Shown: positions 53,607-61,088 of the stretch, one piece after another | Layout of the letters: each line of letters begins with the position of its first letter | Position numbering within the stretch: the first letter of the stretch is position 1 | Assembly (NCBI RefSeq): GCF_002407185.1 | Contig: NZ_CP023563.1 | Location: 2,170,001 to 2,234,000 of the forward strand | Direction of reading: 5' to 3' | DNA: 64,000 nt | From: Brachybacterium vulturis | Lineage (GTDB): Bacteria > Actinomycetota > Actinomycetes > Actinomycetales > Dermabacteraceae | Made by a program: the position numbers and the translations under genes | The notes under the pieces: generated by a model | The model's input: only the letters and a program-made list of their open reading frames with translations | What the model was told of the DNA's origin: nothing | The model's database searches: none

Positions 53607-54359
53607 ATGGAACCCTGGCTGCTCGCCCTGCTGGCCGGACTGGTCGCCGGTGGTGCCCTGCTGCTGGGCAGCGCGATCGGCTGGTTCGTGAAGGTCCCCG
53701 CCGCAGTCGTCGCCGCCATCATGGCCTTCGGGGCCGGAGTGCTGATCTCCGCCCTCACCCTCGAGCTGGTCTCGGACGCCATGGACCAGGGAGGGCTGGT
53801 CTCCACGGCGGGCGGATTCCTCGCGGGGGCCGTCATCTATGTGGGGCTGAACATTCTGCTGGCCCGCCGCGGAGCCCGCCACCGCAAGCGCTCCGGCGAT
53901 CTGCAGACCTCCGAGGAGGAGCAGAGCGGCAGCGGGGGAGCGATCGCCATCGGCGCCCTGCTGGACGGGGTCCCCGAATCCATGGTGCTCGGGCTCAGCG
54001 TGCTCGTCGGTCCCGGGCTGAGCGTGCCGATGTTCGCCGCCGTGTTCATCTCCAACCTCCCCGAAGGGCTCTCCAGCAGCGCCGGCTGGAAGAGCGCCGG
54101 TCGCAGTCGGCGGTACGTGTTCGGGATCTGGGGTGCGATCGCCCTGGCCTCAGGGCTCGCCTCGCTCGCCGGCTTCGTGCTGCTCGACGGCGCGGCCCCG
54201 GCGACCCTCGCGGTGGTCAACGCCCTGGCCGCAGGCGCGATCCTCGCCATGATCACCGACACCATGATCCCCGAGGCGTTCGCGAAGGACTCCCTGTACA
54301 CGGGGCTGCTGGCGACCCTCGGCTTCCTCGCCGCACTGACCCTGCACGCGATGGGGTGA
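53607..54359 (+). CDS. ZIP-family metal transporter
   Basis: A 250-residue membrane protein with about eight helices. The ZIP signature blocks are IGALLDGVPESMVLGLS and FISNLPEGLSSSAG; the motif glutamates and prolines are kept, but the usual histidine of the first block is replaced by aspartate (D in LLDGVPES). A cytoplasmic loop (about 85-110) is rich in Arg/Ser/Glu rather than histidine. Zinc or a related divalent cation is the likely substrate. A GAGGAG site precedes the ATG. Confidence 0.83.
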   Translation: MEPWLLALLAGLVAGGALLLGSAIGWFVKVPAAVVAAIMAFGAGVLISALTLELVSDAMDQGGLVSTAGGFLAGAVIYVGLNILLARRGARHRKRSGDLQTSEEEQSGSGGAIAIGALLDGVPESMVLGLSVLVGPGLSVPMFAAVFISNLPEGLSSSAGWKSAGRSRRYVFGIWGAIALASGLASLAGFVLLDGAAPATLAVVNALAAGAILAMITDTMIPEAFAKDSLYTGLLATLGFLAALTLHAMG

Positions 54360-54384
54360 GAGTCGGCCGGGGCCGCAGCGACGT

Positions 54385-54630
54385 CTACTCGCCGTCGGTG
54401 CCCTCGCCCTGCTCCACGTACTCCGTGGTCTCCGTCGGCTGGACCACCTCGTCGTCATCGTCGCCGAGGTCGCCGCCGCCGTCCGAGACCTCCACCGGCG
54501 GTGACGTCGTGGTGGTCTCCGCCTCGGTGGTCGGGGTCGTGGTCTCCTCCTCAGGAGTCTCCTCCGGCCCGCAGGCGGAGAGGCCGAGCAGCAGCAGCGG
54601 GACGGCGAGAGCGATGAGCGGGCGACGCAT
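54385..54630 (-). CDS. Small acidic, threonine-rich lipoprotein
   Basis: An 81-residue protein with a signal sequence ending in lipobox LSAC and a mature part made of Glu/Thr/Asp repeats with no folded domain. It lies 18 bases downstream of the DUF1846 gene on the same strand and may be in one transcript with it. A spacer or cell-wall tether role is possible, but nothing specific is recognisable. Confidence 0.6.
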   Translation of the reverse strand: MRRPLIALAVPLLLLGLSACGPEETPEEETTTPTTEAETTTTSPPVEVSDGGGDLGDDDDEVVQPTETTEYVEQGEGTDGE

Positions 54631-54648
54631 GACGGACCTCCGGGTCTC

Positions 54649-56202
54649 TCAGCGCTTGTGGTAGAGCGCTTTGTGCAGGAACCGCGGCTCGGAGGTCACG
54701 GAGATCCCCAAGTTGCGGAAGATGTCCTCGTCGACGGTGCCGAGGATCGTGGTGGTGTGCACATCGCAGCCGGCGAGGTTGCGCAGCTGCTCCACGGCCT
54801 GCCGGGCATTCTCGTCGCTCGAGGCGGAGACCGACAGGGCGATCAGCACCTCATCGGTGTGCAGGCGCGGGTTGCGGGAGCCCAGGTGCTCGGTCTTCAG
54901 AGTCTGGATCGGCTCGATCGAGGAGGGGGAGAGCAGCTGCACGGAATCCTCGAGACCGGCGAGGTGCTTCAGGGCGTTCAGCAGCATCGCCGCCGAGCAG
55001 CCCAGCAGCGCCGAGGTCTTCCCGGAGATCAGTGTGCCGTCTCCCAGCTGCATCGCCGCCCCCGGCTCCCCGGTGCGGGCCTCGATCGCGAGGGAGGGCT
55101 GCACCACGGCGCGGTCGGTCGGTGCGCAGCCCGCCTTGGACATCACCATCCCGATCCGCTGCGAGACGACGTCGTCCTCGTCATTGATCCGCTCGTGCAT
55201 GAGCGCCTTGTAGTAGCGGCGGATGATCTCCTGCCGGGAGGCCTCCCGGCACACCTCGTCGTCGACGATGCAGTCCCCGGCCAGGTTCACGCCCATGTCG
55301 GTGGGGGAGGCGTAGGGCGAGGTCCCGGTGAGGCGCTCCAGCAGCGTGCGCAGCAGCGGGAAGACCTCCACATCGCGGTTGTAGCTCGTGACCTGCTGCC
55401 CGTACGCCGCCAGATGGAACGGGTCGATGAGGTTGAGGTCGTCCAGGTCCGCGGTCGCGGACTCGTAGGCGAGGTTCACCGGATGCTCGAGCGGCAGGTT
55501 CCAGATCGGGAAGGTCTCGAACTTCGCGTACCCGGAGGAGATCCCGCGCTGATGGTCGTGATAGATCTGCGAGAGGCAGGTGGCGAGCTTGCCCGAGCCC
55601 GGGCCCGGCGCGGTCACCACGATCAGGTCGCGCGTGGTGTGGGTGTACTCGTTCGCGCCGAAGCCCTGCTCGGAGACGATCCGGTCGGTGTCCTGGGGAT
55701 ATCCGGGGATCACGGTGTGCCGCGCCACGGTCAGGCCCAGCCGCTGCAGCCGCTCGATGAAGGCGTGCGCGACATGGTTGGCGGGCTCCAACTGGGTGAC
55801 CACCACGTTCTCCACCAGGAAGTCGTGCTCGCGGAACACGTCGATCAGCCGCAGCACGTCGTCCTCGTAGGGGATGCCCAGATCTGCGCGGACCTTCTGG
55901 CGCTGCAGGTCCTTGGCGTTCAGGCACACCAGGATCTCCAGCTCGTCCTTGAGCCGGTGCAGCATCGCGATCTTGTTGTCCGGGGTGAAGCCGGGCAGCA
56001 CGCGGGAGGCATGGTGGTCGTCGAAGAGCTTCCCGCCCATCTCCAGGTACAGCTTCCCCCCGATCTCCTCACGACGGTGCTGGATGTGGCGGGACTGGAG
56101 CTCGATGTACTGCTCGCGATCGAAGCCGATCGTGCCACCGCTCCGAGCCTCCTGGGCGGTGGAGGCGGACGATGCTGGGGAGCGGGAATCCGAGTCGGTC
56201 AC
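54649..56202 (-). CDS. DUF1846-family protein
   Basis: A 517-residue cytoplasmic protein of the DUF1846 family, recognised from the N-terminal block [39 protein letters not shown] and the central TAPGPGSGK (200-205 is a P-loop-like GPGSGK). Family members are conserved in many bacteria, and structures exist from structural genomics, but the reaction is not established. The N-terminal 20 residues are a Ser/Ala-rich tail specific to this protein. It is upstream of the small lipoprotein gene. Confidence 0.85.
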   Translation of the reverse strand: MTDSDSRSPASSASTAQEARSGGTIGFDREQYIELQSRHIQHRREEIGGKLYLEMGGKLFDDHHASRVLPGFTPDNKIAMLHRLKDELEILVCLNAKDLQRQKVRADLGIPYEDDVLRLIDVFREHDFLVENVVVTQLEPANHVAHAFIERLQRLGLTVARHTVIPGYPQDTDRIVSEQGFGANEYTHTTRDLIVVTAPGPGSGKLATCLSQIYHDHQRGISSGYAKFETFPIWNLPLEHPVNLAYESATADLDDLNLIDPFHLAAYGQQVTSYNRDVEVFPLLRTLLERLTGTSPYASPTDMGVNLAGDCIVDDEVCREASRQEIIRRYYKALMHERINDEDDVVSQRIGMVMSKAGCAPTDRAVVQPSLAIEARTGEPGAAMQLGDGTLISGKTSALLGCSAAMLLNALKHLAGLEDSVQLLSPSSIEPIQTLKTEHLGSRNPRLHTDEVLIALSVSASSDENARQAVEQLRNLAGCDVHTTTILGTVDEDIFRNLGISVTSEPRFLHKALYHKR

Positions 56203-56533
56203 TCCGGCACGCTAGCACCGACGACGCGCCCAGGCGGGCGTTCGCGGTGACCGGCGGGCCGGCGCGGGAAGGACCGCACGGTAGCCCAGCCCTGGACGCC
56301 TCCTTCCCACTCGGCGGAACCCCTGGTCACGGCCATGTCGGGGAGGACTGTGCGAGGGCAGGGCGCGCCGTGGTGCGCATCGTTCTGAGCAGATGCTCAG
56401 GTATCGTGGAGGGTCTTCCCGGTCGGCGCTGCGTCACGGGTACCGCGGGTCCCAGTTCCCGTCTCCGCGCAGCGGTGACCACCTAGGTGCCCAGGACCCC
56501 CTGCGGCGCGAGCTCTGCTTAGCGAGGTTCTCC
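56203..56533. other. Divergent intergenic region before a small membrane-protein gene
   Basis: These 331 bases separate the DUF1846 start (minus) from the small membrane-protein gene (plus). I find no ORF with coding character and no RNA gene. The one clear element is the palindrome at 56385-56400, followed by GTATCGT, which could serve as a -10 box. Confidence 0.5.
56385..56400. promoter_or_regulatory. Palindrome next to a candidate -10 box
   Basis: CTGAGCA and TGCTCAG form a perfect 7-base inverted repeat with a two-base spacer. The next bases, GTATCGT, resemble a -10 box, so a protein bound here would overlap the core promoter of the small membrane-protein gene. Confidence 0.4.
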
Positions 56534-56689
56534 ATGATCATTCTCGGTGTCATTCTGCTGATCGTCGGCGCGCTGACCGACCTCTCCTTCCTCTACGCCC
56601 TCGGCGGGCTCCTCGTCGTGATCGGCATCGTCCTGACGGTGCTGGGCTTCCTCGGCCGCGCCGTCGGGGGACGCAAGACCTGGTTCTGA
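56534..56689 (+). CDS. 51-residue two-helix membrane protein (DUF6131-like)
   Basis: The 51-residue product is almost entirely hydrophobic: ILGVILLIVGALTDLSFLYALGG, a short turn, then LLVVIGIVLTVLGFLGRAV and a basic end. I recognise this as the DUF6131-type small membrane protein found in many actinomycetes. The ATG has a weak GAGG site. An open frame reaching upstream to 56393 is not coding-like. Confidence 0.7.
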   Translation: MIILGVILLIVGALTDLSFLYALGGLLVVIGIVLTVLGFLGRAVGGRKTWF

Positions 56690-56772
56690 CGGCTCCGGTC
56701 GCGCCGCCGAGGTGAGTGCAGGCCGCTGAGGCGGCTCGGCAGCCGAGGCGTGGCCGCGGTGTCACCGCGTGC

Positions 56773-56834
56773 AGAGGCCCGTGGACCGCTGCGATGACGA
56801 GAGGGATCGTCGTCGCGGGGGACCACGGGCCTCT
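56773..56834 (+). ncRNA. Long near-perfect hairpin upstream of the CMD-ABC operon
   Basis: Bases 56773-56800 pair with 56807-56834: 24 Watson-Crick pairs, two G-T pairs and two mismatches, closing a GAGGGA loop. No T-run follows. It may be a bidirectional terminator, a leader structure of the operon beginning at 56910, or a small RNA element. I call it a structured element without assigning a function. Confidence 0.55.
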
Positions 56835-56887
56835 CCTCGTGCGCGGACGTGAGCGTCCACACTCTGTCACAAAGCCAATGGATGCTT

Positions 56888-56904
56888 TGGTAGGCCCTAA
56901 GGTC
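56888..56904. promoter_or_regulatory. Weak DtxR/IdeR-like site before the CMD operon
   Basis: TAGGCCCTAA with a TAGG/CCTA core sits about 10 bases upstream of the start codon. The DtxR/IdeR consensus has the core TTAGCCTAA, and the siderophore-type importer would suit iron control. Only the core half-sites agree, so this is a weak candidate. Confidence 0.2.
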
Positions 56905-56909
56905 TACGT

Positions 56910-58079
56910 ATGACTTCTCTGGTTGCTCCCCCTGACTCCCAGCTGCTCCTGGATGCACTCCTCACCGAGTCCCCCGAGGGCCGCGCCGCCCTCGAGGTGC
57001 TCCGCCCCGAGGTGCTGGCCCACACTCGCGCGGCCTACGACGCGCTCTACCGGGAGCCGCAGGTGCTGTCGCTGCCCGTGCTGCATGCGCTGGCCGCGGT
57101 CACCGCGGACTGGCAGGGCAGCGGACCGCTCGCCGCCTGGCACCGGGCCCAGGGCGCCTCCGAGGCGCTGACCGCCGCCGACCCGCTGACCGGGGACCCG
57201 GGCCTGGCAGCCCTGCGGGATCACGTGGACCTGCTCTCGCTCTCCCCGGCGCTGGTCACGCCCGCCGATCAGGAGCGTCTCACCGCAGCCGGGCACGGTC
57301 CCCGCACCGCGGTGCTCATCAGCCAGCTCGTCGCCTTCGAGAGCTACCTCCAACGCCTGGTCACGGGCCTCGCCGCACTCCACGACCTCGATCTGCCGCC
57401 GGCCGATGCCCCGGTCCGCGCTCCGCGCACCCGCGACCGCGCCGCACAGCACGGCGGCACCACCCCGAGCGGAGGCACCCGCCCGTCGGCCTTCACCCGC
57501 GAGCAGCTGCAGTGGGAACCCTGGATCGAGGTGCCCGCCGAGGACGCACTCACCCCCGAGCAGCGGGACTCCTTCGCCTCCAAGGCGAGCACCCGCAGCG
57601 TCTACTTCCGGATGCTCTCGCTCACGCCCGGCATCACCAGGGCTCGCAGCGAGCTCGACAACGCGATCTTCCTGCCACGAGACGGCCTGCCCAAGGCCGA
57701 GCGGGAGCTCGCCGCCGCCGTGACCAGCAAGGTCAACGACTGCATCTACTGCGCCTCCGTCCACGCCCGCAAGGCCGCCGCCTTCGCCGAGCGCGAGGGC
57801 CAGGTGGATGCGCTGCTGGCCGCCGTCCTCGAGCGCGATGCCGACTGGATCGCTGCGGATCTCGCGCCGCTGGCCGCCGGAGCGGACGCACGCTGGTCCG
57901 CGATCGTCACCGCTGCCGCCGAGCTCTCGCGTCCCCGCCCGTCGACCGTACCGATCTCGCCGCTGCGTGCGCTGGGCATCCCCGACCCCGAGATCGCCGA
58001 CCTGCTGTGCGCCGCCGCCTTCTTCGCCTGGGCGAACCGACTGATGCTCAGCCTCGGCGACCCGATCGACCCCTCCTGA
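56910..58079 (+). CDS. Two-domain CMD/AhpD-like protein heading an ABC importer operon
   Basis: A 389-residue protein with two carboxymuconolactone decarboxylase-like regions. The N-terminal part (about 1-160) resembles CMD domain proteins but has no CxxC. The C-terminal part (about 210-375) has the redox motif C278-x2-C281-x3-H285 in NDCIYCASVHARKA, as in AhpD alkylhydroperoxidases. The arrangement looks like a fusion of the two proteins catalogued as the CMD Avi_7170 and alkylhydroperoxidase Avi_7169 families, which in other genomes sit with transporters; that identification is from memory. The ATPase, permease and flavoprotein downstream are probably co-transcribed. Confidence 0.78.
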   Translation: MTSLVAPPDSQLLLDALLTESPEGRAALEVLRPEVLAHTRAAYDALYREPQVLSLPVLHALAAVTADWQGSGPLAAWHRAQGASEALTAADPLTGDPGLAALRDHVDLLSLSPALVTPADQERLTAAGHGPRTAVLISQLVAFESYLQRLVTGLAALHDLDLPPADAPVRAPRTRDRAAQHGGTTPSGGTRPSAFTREQLQWEPWIEVPAEDALTPEQRDSFASKASTRSVYFRMLSLTPGITRARSELDNAIFLPRDGLPKAERELAAAVTSKVNDCIYCASVHARKAAAFAEREGQVDALLAAVLERDADWIAADLAPLAAGADARWSAIVTAAAELSRPRPSTVPISPLRALGIPDPEIADLLCAAAFFAWANRLMLSLGDPIDPS

Positions 58080-58111
58080 CCTGCTCCGTCCCTTCTGTCC
58101 CGAGGATTCCC

Positions 58112-59179
58112 ATGACCTTCGCACCCCGCCGCCGCACCGTGCTCGGCGCCGCCCTCGCCACCCTGCCCGTCCTGGGTCTCGCCGCCTGCGGCGAGGTCAC
58201 GGTCGCGGGCCAGGCCGAGGCGGCCCAGCAGCTGACGATCATCGACGACCAGGACCGCGAGGTGATCCTGCCCGGCCCCGCCCAGCAGGCCGTCGTCCTG
58301 AACAGCTACACCAACGAGTTCCTGCGCGCCATCGGCGCCGCCGACCGCGTCGTCGGCGTGGACCGGGCCTCGCTGGACCGCCTGCCCTACCTCGATCTCG
58401 GCGAGGACCAGATCATCGCCGAGGGCCTGGACCAGCTGAACTACGAGGCGATCGCCGGGCTCGAGCCCGACGTCGTGGTCATGCCGCGCAACGCCGTCTG
58501 GCAGGAGGCCGCGGAGCAGCTCGAGGCCTTCGGCATCCCGCTGATCGTCGCCACTGCCTGGGACACCGACGTCGTGGACGAGACCCTCACCCTGCTGGGC
58601 CAGGTGTTCGGCCTCGAGGAGAGCACACGGACGGTGCTCGACTTCAAGGCCGAGATCTCCGGGATCCTCCAGGACCGCCTCGCGGACGTCGAGCCGGTCC
58701 CGGTCTACCTCGAGACCGTCGAGCCGTACCTCACCACCCTGCCCGGCTCCGGCTTCCACGCGATGATCCTCGCCGCCGGCGGCGCGAACGTCTTCGACGA
58801 TGCCGCCGGAGGCGACGCCCAGGAGGAGCTGACCGTCGATCCCGCCGAGGTGGTGCTGCGCGATCCGCAGTTCGTGTTCCACGAGTTCGAGCCCTCCGCG
58901 GAGCCCGTCGACCGCTTCGACGCCCTGCGCGCGGACATCGCCGCCCGGCCCGGCTGGGACGGCATGACAGCACTGGACCAGGGGAACGTCGCGATCGCGA
59001 ACGGCTGGGCCACCAGTGCGCTCGGCAAGTCCATCGGCGCCCTCTACCTCGGTTCCTGGCTGCATCCCGCGCAGATGGACGGTGTGGATCCCGACGCGTA
59101 CCTCACCCGCTGGGTCACCGAGTTCCAGGACACCGCGCTGTCCGACCCGGCCGACTACATCCGGGGGCCCGGCGCATGA
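58112..59179 (+). CDS. Siderophore-type ABC transporter substrate-binding lipoprotein
   Basis: A 355-residue class III (FecB/FhuD-type) periplasmic-binding-fold lipoprotein. The signal RRRTVLGAALATLPVLGLAAC has a twin-arginine-like start and lipobox LAAC with C26 as the lipidated residue. The mature part starts with a DREVILPGPAQQAVVL motif typical of PF01497 proteins, and AVVLNSYTNEFLRAIGAADRVVGVD. I use the ATG at 58112, with a CGAGGA site. The stop overlaps the permease ATG. Ligand could be a ferric siderophore, haem or cobalamin. Confidence 0.88.
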   Translation: MTFAPRRRTVLGAALATLPVLGLAACGEVTVAGQAEAAQQLTIIDDQDREVILPGPAQQAVVLNSYTNEFLRAIGAADRVVGVDRASLDRLPYLDLGEDQIIAEGLDQLNYEAIAGLEPDVVVMPRNAVWQEAAEQLEAFGIPLIVATAWDTDVVDETLTLLGQVFGLEESTRTVLDFKAEISGILQDRLADVEPVPVYLETVEPYLTTLPGSGFHAMILAAGGANVFDDAAGGDAQEELTVDPAEVVLRDPQFVFHEFEPSAEPVDRFDALRADIAARPGWDGMTALDQGNVAIANGWATSALGKSIGALYLGSWLHPAQMDGVDPDAYLTRWVTEFQDTALSDPADYIRGPGA

Positions 59180-60276
59180 GCACCACCCTCGACCGTCCCG
59201 CCCCCGCGCCCGAGGCAGCTGAGACCGGCGGCGCCCGGACCGCGCGCCGCCGCGGTACGCGCAAGCTGCTCATCCTCGCCGCCGGAACGGTCCTCTCCGC
59301 GGTCTCCCTGGTGGCGGCGGTGACCATCGGCACCGCCGGCGTGGGCATGGGCGACGTGCTCCACTCGCTGCGGGTGAGCCTGCTGGGCGGCACCATCAGC
59401 GCCGATTTCGCCTCCACCTATGCGGTGATCACCCAGCTGCGGCTGCCGCGCGTGCTGCTGGCCTTCACCGCCGGCGCCGCGCTGTCCGTCTCCGGCGTGC
59501 TCATGCAGGGCCTGCTGCGCAACCCCCTGGTCAGCCCGTTCACCCTCGGCGTCTCCCCGGCCGCCGCCTTCGGCGCCGCACTGGTGATCACCCTGGCCGG
59601 CACCCAGCAGCTGCCCGCCTGGGCCACCATCGTCGGAGCCATGGTCATGGCGCTCGTGGTCTCGGCCGTGGTGCTCGGCATCGCCACCGCGCGCCGCATG
59701 GCGGTGGCCACCCTGCTGCTGCTCGGCATCGCGATGACCCAGATCTTCGAGGCCCTCACCTCCGCGCTCCAGTTCACCGCCAACGAGAACACCCTGCAGG
59801 CGATCATCCGCTGGACCTTCGGCTCGGTGAACGACGCGCTGTGGTCCGATGTGATGATCGTCGGGATCCTCACCGTCATCGCGATCCCGCTGACGCTGCT
59901 GTTCTCCAAGGACCTCAATGCCATCGCCTTCGCCGGTGACGACGCCGCCCGCAGCTTCGGCGTCAACGTGGGCCCGGTGCGGGTCGGTCTGATCGCCCTC
60001 GCCGTCGGCCTCGCCGCGGTGGTGGTCTCCTTCTGCGGGATCATCGGGTTCGTCGGCCTCGTCGGCCCCCACATCGCACGCCTCGCGATCGGTGCCGATC
60101 ACCGCCATCTGCTGCCCTTCGCGGCGTTCTCCGGTGGCCTGCTGCTGCTGGTCGCCGACGCGGTGGGCCGCACCGTCATCGCCCCTGCGGTGGTGCCCGT
60201 CGGCATCGTGGTCGCCTTCATCGGCGGCCCCGTGTTCATCTCCCTGATCCTGACCCGAAGGAACACCCTCACGTGA
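59176..60276 (+). CDS. FecCD-family ABC transporter permease
   Basis: A 366-residue permease with about nine to ten helices of the FecCD/BtuC fold. Characteristic blocks are LRLPRVLLAFTAGAALSVSGVLMQGLLRNPLVSPFTLG, WTFGSVNDALW and FCGIIGFVGLVGPHIARL, the last being the coupling helix region. It starts with an ATGA overlap after the binding protein and ends with a GTGA overlap into the ATPase gene. A single permease gene implies a homodimer. Confidence 0.93.
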   Translation: MSTTLDRPAPAPEAAETGGARTARRRGTRKLLILAAGTVLSAVSLVAAVTIGTAGVGMGDVLHSLRVSLLGGTISADFASTYAVITQLRLPRVLLAFTAGAALSVSGVLMQGLLRNPLVSPFTLGVSPAAAFGAALVITLAGTQQLPAWATIVGAMVMALVVSAVVLGIATARRMAVATLLLLGIAMTQIFEALTSALQFTANENTLQAIIRWTFGSVNDALWSDVMIVGILTVIAIPLTLLFSKDLNAIAFAGDDAARSFGVNVGPVRVGLIALAVGLAAVVVSFCGIIGFVGLVGPHIARLAIGADHRHLLPFAAFSGGLLLLVADAVGRTVIAPAVVPVGIVVAFIGGPVFISLILTRRNTLT

Positions 60277-61088
60277 GCCTCACCGTCGACAGCCTCTCCT
60301 TCTCCTACGGGACCACGCGGATCCTCGACGAGGTCTCCTTCGAGGTCGCCCCCGGCGCGTTCTGCGCGCTGCTGGGTCCCAACGGTTCCGGCAAATCCAC
60401 CCTCGTCAAGGCGATCGCCGGCGTGCACCGCGCCCGGACGGGCACCGTCACCGTCGAGGGCCGCGCGACCGCGCGGCTGGGCCGCCGCGAGCTCGCGAAG
60501 GTCGTCGGCTATGTGCCACAGGCCGGGGACGCCCCCTTCGACCTCACCGTGCGCGAGGCCGTGATGCTGGGCCGCACCCCGCACTTCGGTCTCACGCCCC
60601 GCGCCCGGGACCGCGCAGAGGTCGAGGACGCGATCGTGCGGATGGGCCTGGTGGAGATCGCCGAGCAGTCCCTGTCCGAGCTCTCCGGCGGGCAGCAGCA
60701 GCGCGCGCTGATCGCCCGGGCCCTCGCTCAGGACACCCGGGTGCTGCTGCTGGACGAGCCCACCTCCGCCCTCGACCTGCGCTACCAGATCGAGACCCTG
60801 CAGCTGGTCCGCCAGATCACCCGCGAGGAGGGCATCAGCGCGCTCATCGCCATCCATGACCTGAACCATGCCGCCCGCTACTGCGACCAGGTGATCGTGC
60901 TGCACGGCGGCCATCTCGTCGCCGACGGCACCCCGACCGAGGCGCTGCGGGCCGAGACGCTGCGCGGCGTCTACGAGGTCGATGTCGAGGTCGCCGCCCG
61001 GGAGGGCGCGGTCGAGGTGCGACCTCGCGTGGACGAGGCCGGCTTCACCCGCACCGGCAGCCGGCTCGAGGAGCTGGTGACCACATGA
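60273..61088 (+). CDS. FecE/FhuC-type ABC transporter ATP-binding protein
   Basis: A 271-residue ATPase with Walker A GPNGSGKST at 35-43, signature LSGGQQQR at 137-144 and Walker B VLLLDEP at 157-163; the switch histidine is in AIHDLNHA. The LTPRARDRAEVEDAI insert is the helical domain of siderophore/B12-type importers. It starts at GTG overlapping the permease stop and overlaps the flavoprotein ATG by 4 bases. Confidence 0.93.
   Translation: MSLTVDSLSFSYGTTRILDEVSFEVAPGAFCALLGPNGSGKSTLVKAIAGVHRARTGTVTVEGRATARLGRRELAKVVGYVPQAGDAPFDLTVREAVMLGRTPHFGLTPRARDRAEVEDAIVRMGLVEIAEQSLSELSGGQQQRALIARALAQDTRVLLLDEPTSALDLRYQIETLQLVRQITREEGISALIAIHDLNHAARYCDQVIVLHGGHLVADGTPTEALRAETLRGVYEVDVEVAAREGAVEVRPRVDEAGFTRTGSRLEELVTT

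Noticed and set aside
56203..56533. Short coding frame 56393-56689 as one 98-residue protein
   Set aside because: The upstream half has no coding character, while the ATG at 56534 starts a typical small membrane protein.
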